Part shown: positions 9,550 through 18,795 of the stretch, one piece after another
Numbering within the stretch: the first letter of the stretch is position 1
Layout: every line of letters starts with the position of its first letter
Assembly (NCBI GenBank): GCA_019113745.1
Contig: DXGV01000026.1
Span: forward strand, 1 to 64,000
Direction: 5' to 3'
Length of the DNA: 64,000 nucleotides
Source of the DNA: Candidatus Blautia intestinavium
GTDB lineage: Bacteria; Bacillota; Clostridia; Lachnospirales; Lachnospiraceae
Program-made: the position numbers and the translations under genes
The notes under the pieces: generated by a model
Seen by the model: the letters and a program-made list of their open reading frames with translations, nothing else
Told to the model about the DNA's origin: nothing
Databases searched by the model: none

Positions 9550-10344
9550 TCAGCGCAGATTTTTCTCTTCATTTTTTTCATTTATATTTTTCTGGTGAAG
9601 GACCTCCATCATCGTCCGCAGTTCCTGTATCGGGAACTGGCCGGGTGCGGAAGCCGCTCCTACTGTGGCGAAAGTCACCGCGGAACCGAAATTCTCTCCC
9701 GCGATACGGCTGATAGATCCCAGGCCGCCCATGGCCATGGAGATCACCGGCCTGTCCGTGTATTTATGTACCATTTCGCTTGTTACCTGCATAATGGCCG
9801 CCACATCGTCAAACTCATCGGGCATGACCGCCATTTTCAGAATGTCCGCTCCGGTTCCGTCCATCTCCTTAAAACGCTCCAGCAGAACCTCCCTGCTGTC
9901 GGTCTTCTGAAAATCATGGCTGGAACCGATAACCTTCACGCCGGTTTCCTGAAGCCGGCGGATAAGCTTCTCAGGCTGCCCGCAGGAAAAGATTTCCACA
10001 TCCACAAGATCCGCAAATCCGCTCCTGGCCGCAGCCAGATTGATGCTTTCGTACTCCTCCGGGGAAATCCCGGCTTTCCCGCCTTCTTTCTCTGTACGGA
10101 CAGTAAACAGAAGAGGGATGCCGGAAAGGATCCCGGCAATGCCTCCCATTGTGTTTACAAGCCTGTCTGTATCGGACAGATTTTCATAAAAATCCGCTCT
10201 CCATTCAGCCAGATCTGCTCCGGCTTCTTTTATTTTTTCCGCTTCCTGAAACAGCTCCTCAGCCGTACCACCGGTAAGAGGCACGCAGATTTTGGGCTGT
10301 CCGTCGCCCAGGGAAAGCGTTTTTATCATGATCGGTTTTGTCAT
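9550..10344 (-). CDS. aroD: type I 3-dehydroquinate dehydratase
   Basis: The third step of the shikimate pathway, dehydrating 3-dehydroquinate through a lysine Schiff base. The 264-residue protein has the class I signatures: EWRADF near residue 47, the catalytic His in SSHDF, the Schiff-base Lys in ADILKMAVMP, and the C-terminal GxxxAPGQ loop (AASAPGQFP). No other aro gene is nearby. It lies 3 bp behind thrS and is probably co-transcribed with it. Confidence 0.93.
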   Translation of the reverse strand: MTKPIMIKTLSLGDGQPKICVPLTGGTAEELFQEAEKIKEAGADLAEWRADFYENLSDTDRLVNTMGGIAGILSGIPLLFTVRTEKEGGKAGISPEEYESINLAAARSGFADLVDVEIFSCGQPEKLIRRLQETGVKVIGSSHDFQKTDSREVLLERFKEMDGTGADILKMAVMPDEFDDVAAIMQVTSEMVHKYTDRPVISMAMGGLGSISRIAGENFGSAVTFATVGAASAPGQFPIQELRTMMEVLHQKNINEKNEEKNLR

Positions 10345-10347
10345 ATC

Positions 10348-12273
10348 TTATTCCGTCACTTCTACTTTTCTGTTCTCTCTGTTTCTGATCTCTTCTTTTA
10401 TGGAAGCGATAAACTCATCCAGGGATTTTGCTCCCTCGTCGCCCAGGAAGCGGCTGCGCACAGCAACTTTGCCCTCTTCCTCTTCTTTTGCGCCTACAAC
10501 AAGCATATAGGGGATCTTCTGCAGGCGGGCTTCACGGATCTTATAGCCGATCTTTTCCGCGCGGGAATCCACTTCTGCGCGGATGCCTGCGTCTTTCAGG
10601 GCTCCCAGAACTTTCTCCGCATAGTCCATATGTTTCTCAGAGATCGGAAGAACTTTCACCTGCACAGGAGCAAGCCAGGTGGGGAACGCGCCGGCAAAGT
10701 GCTCGATCAGGATACCGATGAATCTCTCAATAGAACCGAAAGCAACTCTGTGGATCATGATGGGGCGGTGCTTCTCTCCGTCGGCGCCTGTGTATTCGCA
10801 CTCGAACCGCAGCGGAAGCTGGAAATCAAGCTGGATCGTACCGCACTGCCAGGTTCTTCCGATGGAGTCCTCCAGATGGAAGTCGATCTTCGGTCCGTAG
10901 AACGCGCCGTCGCCTTCATTGACTACATAGTCAAGGCCAAGATCGTCAAGAGCGCCTCTCAAACCTTCTGTAGCCATCTCCCAGTCCTCATCGCTTCCCA
11001 TGGAATCCTCCGGACGGGTGGAAAGCTCTACATGGTATTTGAAACCAAAGAGCTGGTAAACGCTGTCGATCAGTTTGGCCACGCCCTTGATCTCATCGCG
11101 GATCTGCTCCGGCATCATGAAGATATGGGCGTCGTCCTGTGTGAAGCAGCGCACACGCATAAGTCCGTGAAGCTGTCCGGATTTCTCATGGCGGTGAACA
11201 AGGCCCAGCTCGCCCATACGCAGGGGAAGATCCTTGTAGGAACGGGGTTCTGATTTGTACACCAGGATACCGCCGGGGCAGTTCATCGGCTTGATGGCAA
11301 AATCTGTATCATCGATAACAGTGGTATACATGTTTTCTTTGTAGTGATCCCAGTGTCCGGAAGTCTCCCACAGATGACGGCTCAGCATGATCGGCGTAGA
11401 AATCTCCACATAGCCGGCTTTCTCATGGATCTCTCTCCAGTAATCCAGAAGCGTGTTCTTCAGCACCATTCCTTTTGGAAGGAAGAAGGGGAAGCCCGGT
11501 CCCTCCTCGCGCATCATAAACAGACCCAGCTCTTTTCCAAGTTTTCTGTGGTCGCGCTTTTTCGCCTCCTCCAGACGGGTGATATACTCATCCAGATCGG
11601 CTTTTTTTGTGAAAGAAGTACCGTAAATCCTGGTAAGCATTTTGTTCTTCTCGCTGCCTCTCCAGTAAGCGCCGGCAAGACTTGTAAGCTTAAATGCTTT
11701 TACCGGTTTCGTGGACATCAGATGCGGTCCGGCGCAGAGATCCACAAACTCTCCCTGCTGATAGAAACTGATCTCAGCGTCTTCGGGAAGGTCTTCAATA
11801 AGCTCTACTTTGTAGGGTTCGTTTTTCTCTTTGAAGTATTCAATCGCCTCAGCTCTCGGCTTTGTAAATCTTGTGATGGCAAGATTTTCTTTGACGATCT
11901 TCTTCATTTCCGCCTCGATCTTTGTAAGATCCTCAGCGGTGATGGGTTCTTCGCTGTCAATATCGTAATAGAAACCGTCGTCGATAGACGGTCCGATGGC
12001 AAGCTTCACATCCGGATAAAGACGTTTGATCGCCTGAGCCATGATATGAGATGTGGTATGACGGAAGGCGCCTCTGCCTCCCTCACTGTCAAAAGTAAGG
12101 ATATTCAGTTCACAGTCCCTGTCCAGCACGGTGCGGAGATCCACAACCTCTCCGTCCACTTCTCCCGCGCAGGCAACCCGCGCCAGACCTTCGCTGATAT
12201 CGGCCGCAATATCAATGACGGATTTCGCTTCAGAATATTCCTTCTTCGATCCGTCTTTTAATGTAATAATCAT
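10348..12273 (-). CDS. thrS: threonyl-tRNA synthetase
   Basis: Charges tRNA-Thr. The 641-residue protein has the full domain order: TGS domain (1-60), editing domain with HTTSHIMA, class II catalytic core with the zinc Cys in MNCPGG and motif 2 in RVRCFTQDDAHIF, motif 3 in HRVAFGSIERF, then the anticodon-binding domain. The ATG at 12273 follows AAGGAGGTAATCGAA and is preferred over one at 12291. No T-box leader is visible in the 77-bp gap behind purL. Confidence 0.96.
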   Translation of the reverse strand: MIITLKDGSKKEYSEAKSVIDIAADISEGLARVACAGEVDGEVVDLRTVLDRDCELNILTFDSEGGRGAFRHTTSHIMAQAIKRLYPDVKLAIGPSIDDGFYYDIDSEEPITAEDLTKIEAEMKKIVKENLAITRFTKPRAEAIEYFKEKNEPYKVELIEDLPEDAEISFYQQGEFVDLCAGPHLMSTKPVKAFKLTSLAGAYWRGSEKNKMLTRIYGTSFTKKADLDEYITRLEEAKKRDHRKLGKELGLFMMREEGPGFPFFLPKGMVLKNTLLDYWREIHEKAGYVEISTPIMLSRHLWETSGHWDHYKENMYTTVIDDTDFAIKPMNCPGGILVYKSEPRSYKDLPLRMGELGLVHRHEKSGQLHGLMRVRCFTQDDAHIFMMPEQIRDEIKGVAKLIDSVYQLFGFKYHVELSTRPEDSMGSDEDWEMATEGLRGALDDLGLDYVVNEGDGAFYGPKIDFHLEDSIGRTWQCGTIQLDFQLPLRFECEYTGADGEKHRPIMIHRVAFGSIERFIGILIEHFAGAFPTWLAPVQVKVLPISEKHMDYAEKVLGALKDAGIRAEVDSRAEKIGYKIREARLQKIPYMLVVGAKEEEEGKVAVRSRFLGDEGAKSLDEFIASIKEEIRNRENRKVEVTE

Positions 12274-12297
12274 TTCGATTACCTCCTTCAATTTTAT

Positions 12298-12325
12298 ATC
12301 ATCCGGGACGGCTGCCCCGGATGAT
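12298..12325 (-). terminator. hairpin between purL and thrS
   Basis: A perfect 10-bp stem, ATCATCCGGG with CCCGGATGAT, without a real U-tract on the minus strand. It could be a weak terminator or RNA-stabilising end for purL, or simply a spacer hairpin. Confidence 0.45.
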
Positions 12326-12367
12326 ATTCTGACCGGATTTTCTTGCTGATTCCTCCGTCAGATTATT

Positions 12368-15300
12368 TTATTTAAAGTACTCGACGCCGGACTCAAAGAT
12401 ACGGATATCCTGTTCTCCGTAAATGTTTACCGCAACGCCGTTGTCGCGGCGCTCGCTGTGCGCCATTTTACCCAGCACACGTCCATCCGGACTGGTAATA
12501 CCTTCAATGTTCATATAAGAGCCGTTGACATTCCACTCTTCGCTGGCATCCAGTTCTCCGTCTGCAGTTACATACTGTGTCGCCACCTGTCCATTGGCAA
12601 ACAGCTTCGCGATCCACTCGTCATCCGCAACAAAACGTCCTTCGCCGTGAGACGCCGGATTACAGTATACGCCGCCCAGCTCTGCTTTCTGAAGCCACGG
12701 GGACTTGTTGCTGACTACTTTCGTGTAAACCATCTTCGAGATATGACGGCCGATCGTATTATAAGTCAGAGTGGGGGAATCCTCTTTCTGCCCGCAGATC
12801 TCGCCGTAGGGAACAAGCCCCAGCTTGATAAGCGCCTGGAAACCGTTGCAGATTCCAAGGGCAAGACCGTCTCTCTCATGAAGAAGTTTCATAACCGCCT
12901 CTTTGATCTTCGCGTTCTGGAACGCGGTGGCAAAGAATTTCGCGGAGCCGTCCGGCTCGTCGCCTGCGGAAAAACCGCCGGGGAACATGATGATCTGCGC
13001 CTGGGAAATGGCCTTTTCAAACACTTCCACAGAATCGTGGATATCCTCAGCCGTCAGATTGCGGAATACTTTAACGTCAACCTCAGCTCCCGCCCGTTCA
13101 AAAGCGCGGGTACTGTCATACTCACAGTTGGTTCCGGGGAATACCGGAATAAATACTCTCGGCTTCGCAGCCTTATGATTGCACACATAAATCCTGGAGG
13201 TACGGTATACTCCGTTCTCGATCACACTGTCCGGATCTTCCGGCTTCACTATGATGCCTGTGGGGCCGTCTGCATTTTCGTCGGACACAGTGCGGAATAC
13301 TCTTTCCAGCGTGCCTTTCCAAGACTTCTCCGCCTCGTCCAGCGAAATCTCGGTATTTCCATAGGAAAACTTTCCATCGTCCGTTACTTCGCCGATCAAT
13401 GTATAAGTAATGGAGAGAGCCCCCACTTTTCCATCCGGAACTTCCAGGATCAGATCGCCGAAGCCCGGCGCAAAGAAATCTCTCGGATCCAGATTATGCT
13501 CGATCTTTACGCCGAACCCGTTTCCAAAAGCCATTTTTGAAACAGCGGCGGCGATTCCATGACGATCCAGTGCATAAGCGGAAAGCACATAGCCTTTCTG
13601 CATGTCCTCATGCACCTTGCCGTACTGTTCCATGATTCCCTGGTAATCAGGAAGATCGTAGGCGTCTCTGGGAGCCTTGAGCCATACCAGTTTGCTTCCG
13701 GCTTTTTTGAACTCCGGAGTGATCACATCCTGAAGTTTTCCCGTGTCTACGGCAAAGGATACAAGCGTAGGCGGAACATCAATGTCGTTAAAGGTTCCTG
13801 ACATACTGTCCTTTCCTCCGATAGAAGGAAGCCCGAATCCAAGCTGTGCGGCATAAGCGCCCAAAAGAGCTGCGAAAGGCTGGCTCCATCGCTTCGGATT
13901 CTCCGTCATCCGGCGGAAGTATTCCTGGAACGTAAACCGGATCTTACGGTAATCTCCTCCGGTAGCCACGATTCTGGCAACAGATTCTGTCACTGCGTAC
14001 GCGGCTCCGTGATAGGGGCTCCAGGAAGAAAGGTAGGGGTCAAAGCCGTAGCTCATCATTGTTACTGTATTTGTATTTCCCTTTAATACAGGAACCTTGG
14101 CAACCATGGCCTGCGTCTCTGTCATCTGGTATTTGCCGCCGTAGGGCATCAGTACGCTGGCCGCTCCGATAGAGCCGTCGAACATTTCCACAAGGCCCTT
14201 CTGAGAGCATACGTTCAGATCAGCCAGTGTTTCCAGCCATTTCGCTCTCACATCCGGCACATCTTTACGCTCTGTGAGCATACATCCTTCGCGGTTCGGA
14301 ATCTCCACTTCCACAGCGGTTTCCTGATGAGCGCCGTTGGTATCCAGGAAAGCGCGGGAAATATTAACGATTTCTTTATCTCTCCATACAAGGACCAGTC
14401 TGGGCTCTTCTGTAACGACAGCTACAGGAACGGCCTCCAGATTCTCCTCATTCGCATAGTTCAGGAAGGTATCCACGTCTTTCGGATCCACAACCACAGC
14501 CATACGCTCCTGAGATTCGGAAATAGCGATCTCTGTTCCGTCCAGACCCGCGTATTTCTTGGGAACTTTGTCAAGATTTACGCGAAGGCCGTCCGCCAGC
14601 TCGCCGATTGCCACAGAAACGCCGCCTGCTCCAAAATCGTTGCACTTTTTGATAATGTGGCTGACTTCTTCTCTGCGGAACATTCTCTGTATTTTTCTCT
14701 CAGTAGGAGCGTTTCCTTTCTGTACCTCTGCGCCGCAGACCTCGATAGACGCCTCTGTATGCACTTTTGAAGAGCCTGTAGCGCCGCCGATCCCGTCTCG
14801 TCCGGTACGTCCTCCCAGCAGGATAATAATATCTCCCGGATCAGAATTTTCACGGATTACCGCGCGTCTGGGAGCCGCGCCCAGAACTGCGCCGATCTCC
14901 ATACGTTTCGCCACATAATCCGGATGATAGATTTCTTTTACATAGCCGGTGGCAAGACCAATCTGGTTTCCATAGGAGCTGTACCCGTGGGCAGCTCCGC
15001 GCACCAGCTTTTTCTGAGGAAGCTTGCCCTTTAAAGTTTCTTTCACGGAAACTGTGGGATCGGCCGCCCCGGTCACACGCATTGCCTGATATACATATGT
15101 TCTTCCAGAAAGCGGGTCGCGGATGGCTCCGCCAAGACAGGTCGCCGCTCCGCCGAAAGGCTCGATCTCAGTAGGATGATTGTGCGTCTCATTCTTGAAA
15201 TTGATGAGCCATTCCTCTTCTTTTCCGTCCACGTCCACCGGAACTACGATACTGCAGGCGTTGATCTCGTCAGACTCCTCCTGATCCTGAAGTTTACCCT

Positions 15301-16165
15301 CCGCCTTCAGTTTTTTCATTGCGGTCAGAGCCAGATCCATCAGGCAGACAAACTTGTCGCTGCGTCCTCTGTACAGTTCTTCTCTGTCCTTCAGGTATTG
15401 ACGGTAAGTATTTTCGATAGGTTCTCTGTAATCGCCTTCGTCAAACCTCACATCTGTAAGTTCTGTAGAAAAAGTCGTATGACGGCAGTGATCAGACCAG
15501 TAAGTATCCAGAACACGGATCTCCGTCATGGAAGGATCGCGCTTTTCCTCTCCTCTGAAATAATTCTGGATATGGAGAAAATCACGAAAAGTCATGGCCA
15601 GGTTCAGAGAATCATAAAGCTTTTTCAGTTCTTCCTCCGGCATATCCTTAAAGCCTTCAAGAATCTTTACATCCTCCGGCTCCGGGAAAACTGTCACCAG
15701 CGTTTCCGGCTTTTCCATACCTGTTTCACGGGAGTCCACCGGATTGATGCAGTGATGCTTGATCGCTTCAAATTCTTCGTCAGTTACTTTTCCTTCTATT
15801 ACATAAGTGGTAGCGGAGCGGATGATCGGCTGCGCATTTTCGTCCAGGAACTGTACGCACTGTACTGCTGAATCTGCCCTCTGGTCAAACTGTCCGGGAA
15901 GATACTCCACAGAAAAAATTCTGGCGTCCTCCGCCGCGTCAAATTTTTCCAGGAAAAGTTCATCTACAGGAGGCTCTGCAAATACTGTTCTGCAGGCTTT
16001 TTCAAAAACCTCGTCGGAAATGTTCTCCACGTCATAGCGGATCAGCACTCTTACAGCGGAAACTGCCTGAATTCCCAGATAGCTGCTTATTTCATGCTTC
16101 AGTTCTTTTGCCTCAACGGCATAGGCAGGTTTCTTTTCTACATAAACGCGTCTTACGTTACTCAT
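12368..16165 (-). CDS. purL: phosphoribosylformylglycinamidine synthase, single-chain clostridial type
   Basis: The fourth step of purine synthesis: FGAR plus glutamine and ATP gives FGAM. At 1265 residues it fuses the PurS-like N-terminus, two AIRS-type synthetase halves (NHPTEIEPFGGAATCLGG near 350; SIGGKDSMSGTF in the second half) and a class I glutaminase with the nucleophile in GICNGFQALIKLG and the His in PASHGEGRF. This large form replaces separate purS/purQ/purL. The start at 16165 has GAAAGGAGTTTCTT before it; the frame is open to 16240. No other pur gene is adjacent. Confidence 0.94.
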   Translation of the reverse strand: MSNVRRVYVEKKPAYAVEAKELKHEISSYLGIQAVSAVRVLIRYDVENISDEVFEKACRTVFAEPPVDELFLEKFDAAEDARIFSVEYLPGQFDQRADSAVQCVQFLDENAQPIIRSATTYVIEGKVTDEEFEAIKHHCINPVDSRETGMEKPETLVTVFPEPEDVKILEGFKDMPEEELKKLYDSLNLAMTFRDFLHIQNYFRGEEKRDPSMTEIRVLDTYWSDHCRHTTFSTELTDVRFDEGDYREPIENTYRQYLKDREELYRGRSDKFVCLMDLALTAMKKLKAEGKLQDQEESDEINACSIVVPVDVDGKEEEWLINFKNETHNHPTEIEPFGGAATCLGGAIRDPLSGRTYVYQAMRVTGAADPTVSVKETLKGKLPQKKLVRGAAHGYSSYGNQIGLATGYVKEIYHPDYVAKRMEIGAVLGAAPRRAVIRENSDPGDIIILLGGRTGRDGIGGATGSSKVHTEASIEVCGAEVQKGNAPTERKIQRMFRREEVSHIIKKCNDFGAGGVSVAIGELADGLRVNLDKVPKKYAGLDGTEIAISESQERMAVVVDPKDVDTFLNYANEENLEAVPVAVVTEEPRLVLVWRDKEIVNISRAFLDTNGAHQETAVEVEIPNREGCMLTERKDVPDVRAKWLETLADLNVCSQKGLVEMFDGSIGAASVLMPYGGKYQMTETQAMVAKVPVLKGNTNTVTMMSYGFDPYLSSWSPYHGAAYAVTESVARIVATGGDYRKIRFTFQEYFRRMTENPKRWSQPFAALLGAYAAQLGFGLPSIGGKDSMSGTFNDIDVPPTLVSFAVDTGKLQDVITPEFKKAGSKLVWLKAPRDAYDLPDYQGIMEQYGKVHEDMQKGYVLSAYALDRHGIAAAVSKMAFGNGFGVKIEHNLDPRDFFAPGFGDLILEVPDGKVGALSITYTLIGEVTDDGKFSYGNTEISLDEAEKSWKGTLERVFRTVSDENADGPTGIIVKPEDPDSVIENGVYRTSRIYVCNHKAAKPRVFIPVFPGTNCEYDSTRAFERAGAEVDVKVFRNLTAEDIHDSVEVFEKAISQAQIIMFPGGFSAGDEPDGSAKFFATAFQNAKIKEAVMKLLHERDGLALGICNGFQALIKLGLVPYGEICGQKEDSPTLTYNTIGRHISKMVYTKVVSNKSPWLQKAELGGVYCNPASHGEGRFVADDEWIAKLFANGQVATQYVTADGELDASEEWNVNGSYMNIEGITSPDGRVLGKMAHSERRDNGVAVNIYGEQDIRIFESGVEYFK

Positions 16166-16249
16166 AAGAAACTCCTTTCTCTGTCCGGCCTGTCGGCCCT
16201 TGTATTTTGAGAGCTTGTTATTTATTGAATACCGCGTCAAAAGCGGCGC

Positions 16250-17080
16250 TTAAGCGGGAAGATAATTCTCTGCCCCTTCCAGATAAATATTTGTCACCTG
16301 ATGGAACAGCCCCTGGTCTGCCTTTTCAGCAAACTGCGCCTCCACAGGCATTTTTCCTAAGACCGGAACCTTCAGTTCTTCTGCGATCTCGTCAATATGG
16401 CTCTCGCCAAAGACTTTGATCTCTTTTCCGCAGTCGGGACATTTTACATAGCTGTAGTTCTCTACGATCCCAAGGACCGGGATTTTCATCATTTCCGCCA
16501 TATTATACGCCTTTTTCACGATCATCCGCACAAGATCCTGAGGAGAGCTTACGATCACGATTCCATCCACCGGGAGGGACTGGAATACTGTAAGCGGAAC
16601 GTCGCCTGTTCCCGGAGGCATATCCACAAAAAGATAATCAAGCGGTCCCCATACCACATCTGTCCAGAACTGTTTTACCATGTTCGCCAGGATCGGCCCT
16701 CTCCAGATTACCGGCGTATCCTCGGTAGGAAGCATAAGGTTGATGGAAATTACTTTGATCCCATTCTCTGTTTCCATAGGATAAATGCCGTTATCATCTG
16801 CCTGAGCCGCGCCCGTAAGGCCATACATTTTCGGAATAGACGGCCCGGTGATATCCGCGTCGAGAATGCCGACTCTCATTCCCTTTGCCGCCATACGGTT
16901 TGCCAGAGACGCCGTTACAAAAGATTTTCCCACGCCGCCTTTTCCGCTGACAATTCCCACAACATGCTTCACAGCGGACAAAGCGTTGGCCGCAGCTCTC
17001 AGATCCTGAGGCTTATTTTTCTGTGAGCAGCCTTCACAGCTTGACTTGTCACATGTAGTACTGTTACATTCTTTTGCCAT
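16250..17080 (-). CDS. Mrp/NBP35-type P-loop ATPase (ApbC family)
   Basis: A 276-residue scaffold or carrier protein for iron-sulfur clusters. The N-terminus is Cys-rich (CNSTTCDKSSCEGC) like eukaryotic NBP35, followed by a deviant Walker A (GKGGVGKS), switch motifs (DADITGPS, DMPPGTGD) and the paired cysteines KCPDCGKE that hold the bridging cluster. The ATG at 17080 has AGAAGGAGAAGTAAA ahead of it. It lies 85 bp behind the CsoR-like gene and upstream of purL. Confidence 0.85.
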   Translation of the reverse strand: MAKECNSTTCDKSSCEGCSQKNKPQDLRAAANALSAVKHVVGIVSGKGGVGKSFVTASLANRMAAKGMRVGILDADITGPSIPKMYGLTGAAQADDNGIYPMETENGIKVISINLMLPTEDTPVIWRGPILANMVKQFWTDVVWGPLDYLFVDMPPGTGDVPLTVFQSLPVDGIVIVSSPQDLVRMIVKKAYNMAEMMKIPVLGIVENYSYVKCPDCGKEIKVFGESHIDEIAEELKVPVLGKMPVEAQFAEKADQGLFHQVTNIYLEGAENYLPA

Positions 17081-17165
17081 TTTACTTCTCCTTCTGATAT
17101 CTTTATTTATCTGACATCGGCACATATTCTGTTTCTTCGCTGTGTCTCCGTTCAGGTATAAAATC

Positions 17166-17456
17166 TTATTTCATAAATCTGTCGATCGCCTTCTCCAGTT
17201 CCTTGATCGCGTCCCTGTCTCCATGCTCTACGGCATCCACGATACAGTGTTCGATATGATCCTGGAGAATGATCTTTCCTGTATTATTAATGGCGGATTT
17301 CACTGCCGAAAGCTGGATCAGAACCTCAGAACAGTCCCGTCCGTCTTCTACCATACGTTTGATGGATTCCAGATGGCCAATAGCCCTGGAAAGGCGGTTA
17401 AGTACAGCCTTCGTCTGTGCATGGCTGTGATGATGTTTTTCATTTATTTCGCTCAT
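17166..17456 (-). CDS. CsoR/FrmR-family metal- or sulfur-sensing repressor
   Basis: A 96-residue all-helical DNA-binding protein of the DUF156 family. Cys, His and Cys are spaced 25 and 4 apart (DC...DHIEHC), the same spacing as Cys36-His61-Cys65 of Cu(I)-sensing CsoR. The His-rich start (KHHHSH) could add metal affinity. Genes for copper export are not adjacent; the neighbours are a sulfurtransferase-like YedF, DUF3343 and an Fe-S carrier, so a persulfide-type signal is also possible. The ATG at 17456 has GGAAAGGAG before it. Confidence 0.8.
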   Translation of the reverse strand: MSEINEKHHHSHAQTKAVLNRLSRAIGHLESIKRMVEDGRDCSEVLIQLSAVKSAINNTGKIILQDHIEHCIVDAVEHGDRDAIKELEKAIDRFMK

Positions 17457-17499
17457 GGTTTCTCCTTTCCGCCGCACAGATGTCATTATAGCACAGCAT

Positions 17500-17733
17500 C
17501 TAAATTTCTGTAAAGGAGCATCTCTGTTTTATCTGGGATGTAAGAATATCAAAGATCACCGTTCCATCTTCCAGCACCGTCTTTTCATAGGACACGTCTT
17601 TTCCCTGGAATTTTTTCTTTATATATTCCTCCGGATTTTCGATTTCCACTTCCTCCACAAATACATCCCGCATCTGATTTCTGGGACATTTATTAAATAT
17701 TTCCCAGATCACTTCATATTCTTTCATTTTCAT
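17500..17733 (-). CDS. small conserved-looking protein of unknown function, 77 aa
   Basis: An acidic 77-residue soluble protein with a YEVIWEIFNKCPRNQMRD start and a C-terminal Cys. I do not recognise the family. It is tightly placed between DUF3343 (13 bp upstream) and the CsoR-like gene, with AGAAGAAAAGAG as a likely ribosome site. This argues for a real gene in the same sulfur/selenium unit. The first in-frame GTG is one codon earlier, at 17736. Confidence 0.55.
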   Translation of the reverse strand: MKMKEYEVIWEIFNKCPRNQMRDVFVEEVEIENPEEYIKKKFQGKDVSYEKTVLEDGTVIFDILTSQIKQRCSFTEI

Positions 17734-17746
17734 CACTCTTTTCTTC

Positions 17747-17983
17747 TTACAGCTTTACCTGATATGCGCCTTCTATTTCCTCCGGAAAATTTTTCATAAC
17801 TTCCGACAGCCTGTCCTTCTCTTCAGCCGGAACCGCCCAGGCAAGTCCGCAGCTTGCGGAAATTTCCCGCGGCACCGGAAGAAGACGTCCCGGAAGTCCC
17901 TTGGTCTTACAGAACCTTTCCACAGCCATAGCTCCGCTGGCGCTGTAAAAGGTAAGAATCCACCTTTCTGTTTTGACGATCAT
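17747..17983 (-). CDS. DUF3343 protein (putative Se/S carrier)
   Basis: A 78-residue protein with the DUF3343 pattern PVPREISASCGLAWAV; the single Cys sits in a conserved SCG. The family often lies beside yedF and selenium-handling genes and is proposed to bind or carry selenium or sulfur, though the reaction is not proven. The start overlaps the yedF stop by 4 nt, so the two are coupled. Confidence 0.8.
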   Translation of the reverse strand: MIVKTERWILTFYSASGAMAVERFCKTKGLPGRLLPVPREISASCGLAWAVPAEEKDRLSEVMKNFPEEIEGAYQVKL

Positions 17984-18600
17984 GGCTTTATTACTTTTGA
18001 CGCCGCAGCAAGCGTCTCCACAATATCATACATGTTCGTCACTTCTCCCACCTTCAGTTTATCTGAAATACCATAATAATTCAGACAGGTGCCGCAGCTT
18101 TTGATCTCTACGCCCTGTGCTTCCAGTTTTTTCAGATCCTCAATGGAATCTGAACCTTCTGTTGTCAGGAGTACGCCTCCGTTATAAAAGAGCATCGTTG
18201 TTGGAAGTTTTTCAAGCTGTGTCACCGCAAAAAGAAACCCCTTCATCAGCACCTTTCCAAGTTCTTCGTTTCCATGTCCCATCACAGCCGTATCCACTGC
18301 CACTACCAGGTTTTCTTCCGGCTTCACAGCTTCTGTATTTTGCTCCGCTTCCGAAGCATTTTGATGGACGGCTCCGTTTACAGTAAAAATAACCTGAAAC
18401 TCATGCTCTCCCAGTCTTTTGGAAATCACCCCGGCGCCTGCGTTTCTCCCCATTCTTGTAAGATTCTGAACTGCAGTCTCGTTATCCACCAGCACTGTAA
18501 TTACAGCTTCGCCCTCAATACTGTCCAGAACTTTTTTTGTTTTTATGACAGGAACCGGGCACTGCTCGCCTCTGGCGTCTACAATATATCTGTGTTCCAT
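17980..18600 (-). CDS. yedF: YedF, TusA-like plus DsrE-like sulfurtransferase-type protein
   Basis: A 206-residue two-domain protein. The N-terminal 75 residues are TusA/SirA-like with the persulfide Cys in GEQCPVPV. After an acidic linker the second half is DsrE-like (VVAVDTAVMGHGNEELG, then GVEIKSCGTCLNYYG). This is the architecture named selenium metabolism protein YedF in clostridia. No selD, selA or selB is visible in the window, so sulfur transfer is an equal possibility. It heads the unit yedF, DUF3343, 77-aa gene, csoR-like. Confidence 0.87.
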   Translation of the reverse strand: MEHRYIVDARGEQCPVPVIKTKKVLDSIEGEAVITVLVDNETAVQNLTRMGRNAGAGVISKRLGEHEFQVIFTVNGAVHQNASEAEQNTEAVKPEENLVVAVDTAVMGHGNEELGKVLMKGFLFAVTQLEKLPTTMLFYNGGVLLTTEGSDSIEDLKKLEAQGVEIKSCGTCLNYYGISDKLKVGEVTNMYDIVETLAAASKVIKP

Positions 18601-18725
18601 TATTGTCAGCCTCTTTTCTCGTTTTTTTCATTGTACCAGACCTTTCCGGCCAATGCAACGCCGCCTGGCACAAGATTTCCAGATTCTTCCTCCGCAAAAA
18701 ACTTGCAGAAATTTGTCGAAAAGAA

Positions 18726-18754
18726 TTGAACTTCCTATTAGAATAGCGTATAGT
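18726..18754 (+). promoter_or_regulatory. sigma-A promoter of xpt
   Basis: TTGAAC at 18726-18731, a 17-bp spacer, then TATAGT at 18749-18754, 41 bp ahead of the ATG. The short leader leaves no room for a purine riboswitch. Confidence 0.75.
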
Positions 18755-18795
18755 AAATATACCTTAGAACGTAAACAGACCAAAGGAGACACGCT

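Noticed and set aside
9595-11253. 552-codon plus-strand open frame
   Set aside because: Antisense to aroD and thrS, both with complete conserved motifs; an open frame opposite a well-used reading frame is expected by codon bias.
12274-12367. T-box leader for thrS
   Set aside because: The gap is under 100 bp and contains only a simple hairpin; no T-box sequence or specifier stem is seen.
12458-13540. 360-codon plus-strand open frame
   Set aside because: Antisense to the glutaminase half of purL; composition is His/Arg/Leu-rich and has no family resemblance.
18755-18795. guanine/purine riboswitch before xpt
   Set aside because: The leader from the promoter to the ATG is about 35 nt, too short for the aptamer, and the conserved loops are absent.
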